DNA of 64,000 nt from Anisodus tanguticus (Eukaryota > Streptophyta > Magnoliopsida > Solanales > Solanaceae), in NCBI GenBank assembly GCA_034509755.1, contig JAVYJV010000039.1, forward strand, positions 186,001-250,000. Direction: 5' to 3'. The notes below the pieces were generated by a model, which did not search any database, was not told where the DNA came from, and saw only the letters and a list, made by a program, of their open reading frames with translations. Below, in pieces: positions 23,191 through 33,200 of the stretch. Numbering within the stretch: the first letter of the stretch is position 1; every line of letters starts with the position of its first letter. The position numbers and the translations under genes were made by a program.

Positions 23191-25674
23191 ATGAAGTCTA
23201 CTAATTTAAAAAAAAATGGTTCTTATAAGTTTTATAGTAATTCATCTTCAAATGTTTCAACTAATTTTAAACAATATCAACCAGTTTTAGATAAACGATT
23301 ATCATTATGTAATACGATAAATGTTAAAAATTTACTAGATCGTGAGACAGATTCAAATAATTACTTTCAAACAGATAAAAATGAGTTAATTGAAAACTTA
23401 TCTAATAACAATTTAAATGAAGAAAAAATAAAAATTTCATCAGATTTACCTATTAAAAAAACATCTGTAAGTGAATATGATCGTAATAAAAGAAAAATCT
23501 CAGCTATTTTGTCTTTAAAAAATGAAACATGGAAAGAAGAGAATGAAATTAAAAATTCTTTAGAACAAAAAGATTTATTAAAACAAAAAATACAAGAGGA
23601 AGCTAAAAAAAAATCAGTTTCTAAATTCATTAAACTCAAAAAACTAATTAGCAATGAACGTAATAGAACAAAGTTTTATATTTTCTTTTTAGCAATTTTA
23701 ATTTTAAGTATGGTAATTTGTTCAAACTTTTTAGAAAAAGATTCTAAAATTAAAGAGGGAGAAGAGTTCAGAATTTTATTTAAACAAAAAGATTCTAGAA
23801 TGTTCGATTTATTAGATGATAATAGAAATAAAATTTTAAGCTTACATTATGGAATTAATATACCAAGAAATATTAAGCCAATAAAATGTACAAAACTTAG
23901 TAAAGATGGTAAAAAAAGTTACCTTTGTAGAGATTGGTTGTATAGAGCATCTTTAAGCATTGGTATTCAGAATAAGCCTAATAGAATTAATTGTTATAGT
24001 GTAGAATGGCGTAGTTATACTTCTAAAGAAATACTTAAAGATTGTATTGAACTAAAAAATGGCTATTGGTTTGGAATGGGACATATTAGAGATTCTCCTT
24101 GGCCATTAAATGAATGGAAACAAAAAATGGCACCATTTGTAACTTCAGCTTCTATGAATGAAGAAAACCCATTCGGGTCTATTATAAGACGCTATTGGAT
24201 ATCTTCAGACGGTATAAGTATTTCTGTTCCTTTAGATATTCCTTTACATGTTAGTTTTAATGAAACTTTAGAGAATGGAAAACCATCGAATAAAATGTGT
24301 TTTCAAGCAAATTTAGCTCATTTCCCATATGATGCTGAAACACCTGTAAAACTAGAATATTCAATTTGTACAGGCGATAATTTAAAAATTTTGCATACAG
24401 ATACATCAAAAGATTGGTCTCAGTCTTCGGTTTCTTTTGATTTAAACAAATCTCCAGAAATGGAATTTATTAGAAAACCAATATGGGTAACACATCATTT
24501 ACCCCAATTAAACAAAACAGAAATACATAAGTTTACAAAGAAAATTAATGATGTGACAAATGTAACTGGTTTTTTACTGATAGACAATAGATGGGAAAGT
24601 GTTTTAGGTGAGCTACAAATAAATCAAACAAATTTTCCATCTGCTATTGATACTTTTAAAGCAATTACAAACAGAGGTTGGAAAACAATTTTAACAGTAA
24701 CTCCTTTTATAAATATAGTAGCTAATATGTTACTAGAAGCTTCATATCATAAAAGAATTATTTTAGATCGAAGTCTTCAAGTTCCTTTATTAACTAAATG
24801 TTCACCTGAAGAAAATTTGAAATTTTGTGCAGTTTTAGATATAATGAAACCATTAAATGGAGAATGGTTCAAAAGAAGATTAACAAATAACATAATAAAT
24901 AAGTATAGTATTGAGGCTTTAATGTTTCAGGGGATTGAAGTTTCGAGAATGCCTCAATATCATCATAACCAGTTACATAATATTATAAATCCTGATTATT
25001 ATCAAGTTTATTACATTGATATTGCAGCTTCAACAAGCAAATATGTTGGAATGACAACAGCAGCAGGTATTAAAGATGTACAAGGCTTCTTAAGAATACC
25101 TTTTTTAGAAAATAGTTGGGAGGCTTTGAATTCAATTATTCCAACAGTTTTAAATTTAGGTTTAGTTGGTTTTTCTATTATAAATACAGGATCAATTGGA
25201 GGTGATATTTTAAAATATCCAAAAGACGATGAGCTTTTTATTCGTTGGCTAGAGCTTTCGCTTTTTTTACCGATTACTCAATTTTCTAAAGTAGAAGATA
25301 TAAGTAGTTTAAACTTGAAAAGTATCAAAATATTTAAAAAATATCAGCATATTCGTAAAACTGATTTACTACCAGTTATGGAACGTTGTATGATAGATAA
25401 TAATCAAAACGGATGGCCTATAATAAGGCCTTTATTTTGGTTAGAACCAGATGATCAAGATTTATATTTAATTAAAGATCAATTCGCAATTGGTGATGAA
25501 ATTATTGTAGCTCCAATTCTAAATAAAGGACAAACTAAGCGTAACATAACTTTACCATCTGGTATTTGGCAAGATATGATTACATTAAAAAATGAAAAAG
25601 GAGGAAAAACACTTCAAAATTATGAAATTGGTTTAAATCAAATACCTTATTTTAAAAAAGTGAAAGATTTTTGA
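23191..25674 (+). CDS. MYORG: MYORG-like glycoside hydrolase family 31 protein, probably inactive
   Basis: Single exon, 827 residues (human MYORG about 714). Residues 1-160 are polar and cytosolic-looking. One transmembrane segment at about 162-181 (YIFFLAILILSMVICSNFL) makes it a type II membrane protein with a luminal GH31 domain. Matches to the MYORG branch: GYWFGMGHIRDSPWPLN, NPFGSIIRRYWISSDGISI, LLIDNRWES at 462-470, TVTPFINI, IPTVLNLGLVGFSIINTGSIGGD and RPLFWLEPDDQD. Known role: alpha-galactosidase of the endoplasmic reticulum/Golgi. The strand-4 nucleophile motif, FDAGE in the family as I recall it, reads FQGIE at 579-583. The acid/base stretch (DKDSxW-like) reads FLENSW at 638-643. 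Both Asp positions therefore look lost, suggesting a non-catalytic paralogue. Subgroup and loss need an alignment. Confidence 0.85.
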   Translation: MKSTNLKKNGSYKFYSNSSSNVSTNFKQYQPVLDKRLSLCNTINVKNLLDRETDSNNYFQTDKNELIENLSNNNLNEEKIKISSDLPIKKTSVSEYDRNKRKISAILSLKNETWKEENEIKNSLEQKDLLKQKIQEEAKKKSVSKFIKLKKLISNERNRTKFYIFFLAILILSMVICSNFLEKDSKIKEGEEFRILFKQKDSRMFDLLDDNRNKILSLHYGINIPRNIKPIKCTKLSKDGKKSYLCRDWLYRASLSIGIQNKPNRINCYSVEWRSYTSKEILKDCIELKNGYWFGMGHIRDSPWPLNEWKQKMAPFVTSASMNEENPFGSIIRRYWISSDGISISVPLDIPLHVSFNETLENGKPSNKMCFQANLAHFPYDAETPVKLEYSICTGDNLKILHTDTSKDWSQSSVSFDLNKSPEMEFIRKPIWVTHHLPQLNKTEIHKFTKKINDVTNVTGFLLIDNRWESVLGELQINQTNFPSAIDTFKAITNRGWKTILTVTPFINIVANMLLEASYHKRIILDRSLQVPLLTKCSPEENLKFCAVLDIMKPLNGEWFKRRLTNNIINKYSIEALMFQGIEVSRMPQYHHNQLHNIINPDYYQVYYIDIAASTSKYVGMTTAAGIKDVQGFLRIPFLENSWEALNSIIPTVLNLGLVGFSIINTGSIGGDILKYPKDDELFIRWLELSLFLPITQFSKVEDISSLNLKSIKIFKKYQHIRKTDLLPVMERCMIDNNQNGWPIIRPLFWLEPDDQDLYLIKDQFAIGDEIIVAPILNKGQTKRNITLPSGIWQDMITLKNEKGGKTLQNYEIGLNQIPYFKKVKDF

Positions 25675-26660
25675 AAAATCAGGAAAAAAATCAATTTTAG
25701 TTCAAATTAAGTTTTAATTTTTAAAATTTGAATAAATAGAAGAAAAGTATTGAGTTTTGTTTTGTTGAAATTAAAAAAAAAAAATTAGATTCAAATAGTA
25801 AAGTTATTTTGTCTTAAAAGTTTTAACTAAATTAAAAAAAAATTATTTTTTAATAAATATTTGTAAAATTATTTACTTTATAAGTAAAGAAAAACTTTTG
25901 TTTAAACGTTTAGTCATAAAATTATAATACTTAATAAACAAAAAAGAAAAGAAAAAAAATATTCAAAAGAAAAAAAATTAACTATAACCTTATAAACGAG
26001 ATTTAAAATTTTTATTTATTAATGAAACTTTAAAATTATTTCTTTAACTAAGCTTTCATTCATCGAAAAAGAAAATTTATTTGTAAAAGAAATTTTTTTC
26101 AAATAATTGTTTTAACTTGATAATTTTTAAGGTAAGCTTTGTTTACTTACATAGATTATGACTCATAAGTCTTTTCACTGTAATGTAGCAGACTTTCTTT
26201 AAACCTTATGGTTGTGTTTGCTTTTATATTGATTTAAACTTTGATTTCTAGTAAGTATTTTCTGTCTGTGTAAGATATTGTAAGGCTTTATTAATTACAG
26301 TTTCCATAGTAACTAAATAGAAGCAAAAAATTAAAGTTTTTTTCAATTATAAATTAGACAAAAAAGTTTTTCTATTTTAGTTTTAAATTTTCTCAAGTAA
26401 AGAAAATCTACTTGTTGACTTGAATTATCAATTATTTTCTAAAAGTTTTTCTAAATCAAACTTTTCTATTTATACTTAGTTTTTCTATTATTTGAATTCT
26501 GATTTCTTAATTATTTAAACTGGTTTTAATTAAATTTTTTTTTATTTGTTTTGTGTGATAATTAAAAGTATAACAAATATAAGCTAAATTTAATTTATAT
26601 TAATTTCAACTATAATAATCTATCATTATTAATTTAAAAAAAAAGTAATTTATTTTAGAA
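25675..26660. promoter_or_regulatory. Upstream region of Jun
   Basis: About 1 kb between same-strand genes. It includes TTGTTTACTTACATAG (about 26147) and ends with TTTATTTTAG two bases before the Jun ATG, which looks like a splice acceptor; a 5'-leader intron is therefore possible. No coding frame. Confidence 0.4.
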
Positions 26661-28112
26661 ATGGAGTGTAATAAAGAAAATAAAAAAGAAAGAAACTTTT
26701 TTATTGATCTTCAATCTAAACCAACAAACTCAAGAAAAAGAAAAATTTCTAATTTAAATCAAAATTTTACGAGTAATTTTTTAAATACACTATCTGATGT
26801 ATTAACACCAATTTTTAAAGAAGATTTTGTTTTGAAAACTCCTGATTTAGCAAAATGTTTATTGAATTCTCCAGATATGGAAGAACTTATAAAAAGTAGT
26901 TCGAATTCTAATTCTGTTTTAAATACTCCTTCAACAATAGGACCAGTAAAAAGTTTTGAAAATTACGATAATTTTATATCTGATTTTAAAGAACATAAGT
27001 TAATACTTGGTAAAGAAATTTTTGATAAGTTTAGTTACGAAACTGTCAAAGGATTCAATGAGTTAATGAAAATTAAAATAAACCAAGAATCAGATGCAGA
27101 AGTAAAAATAGATGAAAATTTAGAACTAAATTTAGTTATAGATGAATCGAAAAATAATGCTGAAAAAAATGAGAATTTGCCTAAAATCAATGAAGATCCC
27201 ATTAAAAATTTTGAAAATTTGAATAATAATCAAGATGATAAATCAGTAAAAAGTTTAGAAGATGACATAAACTCTAATGATTCAACTCAAAATGAAATTA
27301 ATTTGACTAATAACTCAGCCAATACTCAATTTTTTAACTTACCAGCTCCTCAGTCTAGCATATGTGATAATAAGGTGAATATAATAAATAATCAAGTTTT
27401 TGATTCATCAAATAATCAAATATTTCCAACTGTGTATCAAGCTAATTCGGCAAATAATCAAATTGGTTATAATACAAAAAATCAAATTAATAATTCTATT
27501 ATTTATCCAGTTAAAAACTCAATTATTTACCCAATCAGTAATCAAATTGTTGTTAAAGCAAATGATAAAATTGTAAACTCAAATAATAATCATTACTTAA
27601 CACCAGTAAACAATCAAGTAGTTACTTCTTTTAATAATCAATTTTCTTCACAATTTCCCAATAGCGTAAATAGTTTTAATAATCAATATTTTAACTCAAA
27701 CAATTTAACCAGTAATCAACTTGATATAAATGCAAATTTAACAACAAAAAACAATTTGTCAAATAATCAAATTTATTCTAAAGAGAAAAGAATAATGGAT
27801 CTAAATTCTAAAACTATCAATTCTAAAGAACAAAATTTAGACAGCTATAGTTTTGAAAATGACGAGTTAACAAAATTAGAGGATAAAAGATTAAGAAATA
27901 GAATTGCTGCATCTAAATGTCGTAGAAGAAAATTAGAAAAAATTATGAGTTTAGAAGAGCATGTTAAAAATTTAAAACAAGAAAATTTCGATTTACTCAA
28001 GTTAACTCAAAATTTAAAAGAGATGAATTATAAATTAAAACAAGAAATTTTACTTCATTTAGGAGATGGTTGTAACTTAAATTCAGTTAATTCAAATTTA
28101 ATTAGTTTGTAA
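26661..28112 (+). CDS. Jun: Jun-type bZIP transcription factor (AP-1)
   Basis: Single coding exon, 483 residues (human c-Jun 331). The C-terminal bZIP is diagnostic: basic region RLRNRIAASKCRRRKLEKI (about 410-428), then five leucine heptads from LEEHVKN to LKQEILL (431 onward), then HLGDGCNL, matching the Jun C-terminus. N-terminal KTPDLAKCLLNSPDMEELIKSS (59-80) matches the Jun delta/JNK-docking region, and ETVKGFNELMKI (127-138) matches the second transactivation box. Candidate proline-directed sites are T60, S70 and T89. Residues about 150-385 form an Asn/Gln-rich spacer with repeated NNQI/NNQV units, which accounts for the extra length. Known role: AP-1 subunit binding TGA(C/G)TCA with Fos or itself, activated by JNK. 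Convergent with DNAJC8. Confidence 0.93.
   Translation: MECNKENKKERNFFIDLQSKPTNSRKRKISNLNQNFTSNFLNTLSDVLTPIFKEDFVLKTPDLAKCLLNSPDMEELIKSSSNSNSVLNTPSTIGPVKSFENYDNFISDFKEHKLILGKEIFDKFSYETVKGFNELMKIKINQESDAEVKIDENLELNLVIDESKNNAEKNENLPKINEDPIKNFENLNNNQDDKSVKSLEDDINSNDSTQNEINLTNNSANTQFFNLPAPQSSICDNKVNIINNQVFDSSNNQIFPTVYQANSANNQIGYNTKNQINNSIIYPVKNSIIYPISNQIVVKANDKIVNSNNNHYLTPVNNQVVTSFNNQFSSQFPNSVNSFNNQYFNSNNLTSNQLDINANLTTKNNLSNNQIYSKEKRIMDLNSKTINSKEQNLDSYSFENDELTKLEDKRLRNRIAASKCRRRKLEKIMSLEEHVKNLKQENFDLLKLTQNLKEMNYKLKQEILLHLGDGCNLNSVNSNLISL
27380..27790 (+). repeat. NNQ-type short repeat inside Jun coding sequence
   Basis: Codes for seven NNQ[IVFY] units plus KNQI, SNQI and SNQL variants at irregular spacing of about 10-30 residues. 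The DNA shows the recurring AATAATCAA word. Confidence 0.7.
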
Positions 28113-28347
28113 AAAAAAAATTATTTTGTAAGATAAAGAGACTAATATTTATTAATAAATACTTTTAAATTAAATTATAAAATTGAAAATGATGATTGTT
28201 TTAGTTATTGTCTTATATAATTTACATTTTGATTTTGAATTTACAAAATGAAATATGAAGTCTATGAACTCAATTACTCAGATGAACAATATATTTACAT
28301 GAAAATAAGTTTAATTATTTTTATAAAAAATTATTTATAAAAACTAA

Positions 28348-29049
28348 TTATTCTCTTGATTCTGCTTTGTGTTTTGGTGGACGAAATTCTTTTCTTTTGA
28401 ACTTTTTGGTAGTTTGAAAACTTTTCCAACTATTTATTCTAGATTCTCTACTTTCTTCAAAGTTTTTATTCCATTCTTCACCATTTTTCTTTTTTTCTTC
28501 AACTGCTAATTCATCTTCTCGTTTTCTTTTTTTATCTTCAGCTAATCTTTCCATGTCAGAACGACGTTTACGTTCATAATCAGCAAATAATTTCATTGTC
28601 ATAACTCTTAAAGAATGTTTATATTTTTCTGGGTCATCTTCATCTATTACTCGACCTTTTCCTTCTTTTTTAAGTTTTTTACGTTTTTCATCCATATTTT
28701 TTTTGACCATAAATTTAGCCTCTTCAACAATTTCTAATGCAGAGTTTCTTGATTGTTCATCTTCTAAAATTTTATAAGCTCTATTCACAAAATCAAATGC
28801 TTTTGTAGCTCTTTCTTTATCATCTAAATTTTTATCTGGATGTAATAAAATTGATAAACGTTTATATTGTTTTTTTATTTTATCTAAACCATCATCAAAA
28901 TCTACTAACAAAACATCAAAAGGATTCAAATTTGCATAAGATGAACCAGGTCTTAATAAACGTTCAATCTGTTGTTTAGATGTATATACAGAATCTTTTT
29001 TCTCAATTTCTTTAACTTCTGTCAAAAATTTATCAAAAGCTTGATTCAT
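28348..29049 (-). CDS. DNAJC8: DnaJ homologue subfamily C member 8
   Basis: Single exon, 233 residues (human 253). Near-canonical DNAJC8 layout: LRPGSSYANLNPFDVLLVD, J-domain helices with the HPDKN form of the HPD motif, then AFDFVNRAYKILED, a long charged helix (EKYKHSLRVMTMKLFADYERKRR) and a basic tail with ESRINSWKSFQ. Known role: nuclear co-chaperone associated with the spliceosome and SR protein kinase SRPK1; in model animals also an anti-aggregation chaperone. The start ATG is the first in frame. Convergent with Jun (235 nt) and divergent from the RRM gene (451 nt). Confidence 0.95.
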   Translation of the reverse strand: MNQAFDKFLTEVKEIEKKDSVYTSKQQIERLLRPGSSYANLNPFDVLLVDFDDGLDKIKKQYKRLSILLHPDKNLDDKERATKAFDFVNRAYKILEDEQSRNSALEIVEEAKFMVKKNMDEKRKKLKKEGKGRVIDEDDPEKYKHSLRVMTMKLFADYERKRRSDMERLAEDKKRKREDELAVEEKKKNGEEWNKNFEESRESRINSWKSFQTTKKFKRKEFRPPKHKAESRE

Positions 29050-29500
29050 TTTTAATAATTTTGATAAATCTAATTTAATATGACCAAACCAAACAAAAAT
29101 TTTATACTTTCAGATTTAAATTATATAAAAACTAATTTTATTTAATTAAATTAAAATAATCAACTAAAAATATTTTTTTTCATTGAAAATAAATTAAGAA
29201 AATTAAAATTAGTAAAACAAAATCAAAAATGTTTTTTATAAAAAAACTTGAAAAAAGAAAACATTGTAATACGCTTGCGCGTAAATTCAAAATATTTTTT
29301 TCAAAATTTTTAAAACTAAATAGACATCTGTTGAAACTCAATCAATAATAATTTCTATCATGCTCATTTTTCTATTTTCTAAATAATCCTTTAAATTAAT
29401 TCAAATTTTCTTTTTAAACTAAAAAAAAAATTCTAAATTTTTTAGAAAAAAATTAAATATTTACACTTAAATTAAAAAGTTATTAATTTTTTATTTTAAA
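29050..29500. promoter_or_regulatory. Divergent promoter region, DNAJC8 / RRM gene
   Basis: About 450 nt between divergent starts. The AT-rich background is broken by a short GC-containing spot, ACGCTTGCGCGTAAA, at about 29271-29285, which could mark a promoter element. Confidence 0.4.
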
Positions 29501-30225
29501 ATGAAGTATAAACCAGCAAATAAAAGAGTTGTATATGTTGGTAGATTCAATTATACAACAACAAAAAAATATTTAATTAAATTATTCTCAAAATTTGGTT
29601 CTGTTAAACGAATTTGGAAATCTTTTGAATATCCAAGTAAGTTTAATTATATTAAATTTAAATTTAAAAATTTTATTTTATTCTTTATTTAGCTCAATAT
29701 GCTTTCATACATTTTAAAGATAAGTCAAGTGCTTTTAATGCAATAAAAAAATTTGATGGTAAAAAAATTAAGGGTTATTCTGTTAAAGTAAATACACCTA
29801 GAGAATATTTTCCTGATTGTACTCTACGTAATAATTTTTCAACATACCAAAATTCAAATCCTAATAAACAATGTTTACAAAATAATATAAGAATAAATAA
29901 TGAAAATAAAAACGAATCTAATCAAATAACAGAAATAACTCTTTTTGAGTCTGATATTGAAGAAAATGATATTATTGAATTAAGGGATTGTTTAAATGAT
30001 GACATTACATTTGTTAAGAATAATAATTCAAATTCTAGAGTAAAATTAAGAACATTAACAAAAAGTAGATCTCAATTAGAACTGAATTTGGATAATAAAT
30101 TGTCTAACAAAAGACCTATTTTAATCATTTTAGATTCACCTAGTAAATCAAGCCCCTCAAAAAAAATTTGTATAAGAAATGATGAATCATTAAGCCAAAG
30201 TTATCAGACCATTACTATTGATTAG
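29501..30225 (+). CDS. Single-RRM RNA-binding protein, family unknown
   Basis: Two exons, 29501-29636 and 29693-30225, with a 56-nt intron in phase 1; 222 residues. One RRM spans about residues 9-80: RNP2-like VVYVGRF, helix KKYLIKLFSKFG, and RNP1-like YAFIHFKD created just after the splice, then FDGKKIKGYSVKVNTPREY. The rest (about 85-222) is Asn/Ser/Glu-rich with no domain, ending SYQTITID. I cannot place it in a named family; hnRNP- or splicing-type single-RRM proteins are candidates. The stop TAG is directly followed by GTGAGC, a good donor consensus, so the transcript could carry a 3'-UTR intron or an alternative end. Confidence 0.8.
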
Positions 30226-33200
30226 GTGAGCTTTTTTTTTTTAATTTCTTTACATGAAAAGTTATTTTATTAGTTATTTAGAAAAAATTCATTTACAAAG
30301 CTAATATTTAGCTAAAATTTATTTATTTTTGGTCTTAGTTTTACTTATTCTACTATAATATATACTTTTAATATAAAATAGTTTTTTTAGGAAGCCTTAA
30401 AGTTAACAATTATTTCTTTGTATAATTAATTTCTTTTATATTTGAAAAAAGAAAAAAAATTCACACTTTAAAAATATTTTTAGATAAGTAAAAACATTTA
30501 CTTAAATACATCTAATTAAAGCATCTAGTTATATTCCTAGTGAGCCTAAAAGGTTGGACCTATTAGTTTTTTTTTTATTTGAGGTAAAAAAAATAAAAGA
30601 TAAGCATCAAAAGTAAATTGAACTTTGATTATGATTTATCATTTTAACTTAAATTTGTTCCAAACAGTTGTTTGTAAACATTTTTTTTGACGCTTCTTTT
30701 TAAACTCCCACTGTTTTTGACCAGTATCTTAACTGAGAAAACAGATTTGTGAGAAGAGATAAAAAGAATTAAGTTTAAGTAAAAAGCTTAAATAGAAATA
30801 TTGAAAATTTTAAAGTTTATATATAAAATAAACATGAACATAAAAATCACATTAAATATTACCTTAATTAATGTTCATTTACTTTAGTTGGTGTTAAAAG
30901 TTAACAGTATTAAAAAATGATCATTTGTATTGCCAAGTAATGATCAATTTATTTTTTTTTTCTCAATCTTTTTTGTATATACTAAAAACACAAATCAAAC
31001 TTAATTGTATTGGTTTTTATTTTATAAATACTTATTTTTTTAGCTAATATAAAAGACATTTAAGTACTTAATTCATCAATTTAATTATCAAGCTTGTTAC
31101 AGAACTTAAAATTGCCTGTCAAATAAAAAAATTTTTAATGCATTTCTTAATATTATTTAATCAAGAATTTTTTAGGTAAGACTAATTTAGAATAAATTGG
31201 TAATAAAATTTTCAACTTTATTGATTAAAAAAATCTAATTTAGTTTACCATTTAATTTGTTTTATCATTGTTTTTGAATTTGTTTTCTAATTAGAAGCGG
31301 TGAAAATTAAAGAATTATTTTCTTTTAAATATTTAAACTGAACTTTTGATAAAAAAAGATTTGTAAATTGTTATTGCGTAACTCAGTTTTGTTTCTAACA
31401 AAAATTATTTTTAGACAACAAAACATAAAAAACGACATGATGAAGAGGATTAGGAATATAAAAGTATAATTTTCAGTATATTTAAGTAAAAAGTCCAAAA
31501 ATAGATTTGTTTTACAAATCAGTGTGAATTAGATTTTTATTTCTTATAAAGCAATTGATTAGCTAACCAAATGTTTTAACTAAAAATGAATCATTTTTTT
31601 ACTTCTTTTAATAAATTGATTCTTGTTAAAAACTTTCTCATTGGTAAATGTTTTATGAATTTTTAGCTTATTTTATAGTCCTAAAATAAATAAATAATAA
31701 AATTTTAATGATTTTTCTTGATTTTTTATTTTGAAAACAAAATCTTTTTTTTTTAAGAATGTTTTGGGCAGGTAAAGTTTTAATCTGTTTGATTAATTCT
31801 TATTGATTTACAACATGTAACTTGCATAGCAATGAAATTTTATGTTTTAAAAAAAAAATTCTTAAGCTCTAAGTTTTATATTATAATCCTTGATTAAGTA
31901 AATTGAACAGGTGTAAAAGTAACATAAAAATATCAAAACTTAATTTAATCATTTTGACAAGTGAAATATTTTGAAAAAAATTTGAATACAAAAATTTCAT
32001 TTTAAATGAAAAAATTTTTAATAAAACTTATATAGTGTTTGTTTACTTTATCCTATAAATCTCGATTCTTTTTATTCAATAGTATGTTTACTTTACCTGT
32101 ATCAACCTGTTAAAAAGGATAGGTTGTTTAATATATAAAAGAACTATAAAAAAAAGTTTTTCGAAACGTCGATTAAATTGATAAATAAAAATTGATTTTT
32201 AAATATTTTAATTTAATAAAATTGTACTTTTAAAAGTTGAACTAATTTTGAAGGTTTGGAAATTTAATTTTATCATTCAATTCAAAAATTTTAAACGGTT
32301 TTACTAAAATCAGAGAAACATTAAAATTTGATTAAAAAATTTTTTTTTTAGAGAAGATAAAGAATAATTAATAGTTTTTTTGTTTAAGATTTAAGTTAGA
32401 TGTAATTGTGTATTAAAAAGCTTTTAACTTTTCTCAATGTTTTTTTAAAAAATGTTTTTTTAGTTTATTGGAAAATAAATCTTTTTTATAAATTTTTAAA
32501 CTTTAGATTCATATCAGATTCATAAATCATTAGAACTTATATCTAAATTAAATTTTAATTAAGACATTGACCAAATTTTATAAGTATTTTTCTTTTAGTT
32601 ATTCTAATTTCTTTTAAATTTAAATAACACTTAAAGATTAAAGATTTTATTAAAAATAACTCAAATATCTTTAATTAATCTTTTTATTAATTTAGATGAT
32701 AAATTTAAAAAAAAAATCTTAGATCAAAAAGATAAAACTATTTAAGAGAAGTTTTTCTTTAAATTTAGTACTAAACATCAACAAACAAATATGGTAAATA
32801 ATTTTAAATGACCCTGTTCAATTTTTTAAATCTTCATCATTTAATGTGATTCTTAATTTAAAGATCTTTTTCAATAAAATTACTTTTAAAAATAATTTTT
32901 TCTTTTTAGCTTGTTTAAGTATGACAAACAATTCTTTTACCAGTTTCTTTTTTTGAAATTCATTACTAAAACTAAAAAGACACAACCCCCTACCATTTTA
33001 ATAACTTTTGCTCAAAAACACATATTAAAACTAATATTAAAAGTCAATTAATCTTCGCACCTGAATAGCTTAAGAAGCTATAGAATTGTTTATTAAAAAT
33101 GATGATCAACTAGTTCATGTTTATACTTTTTTCAATTGTATGGTACTTGTAGTTGTGTATTTTAAAAATTTTAATGCTTTTAAATGTAATTCCAGTATTT

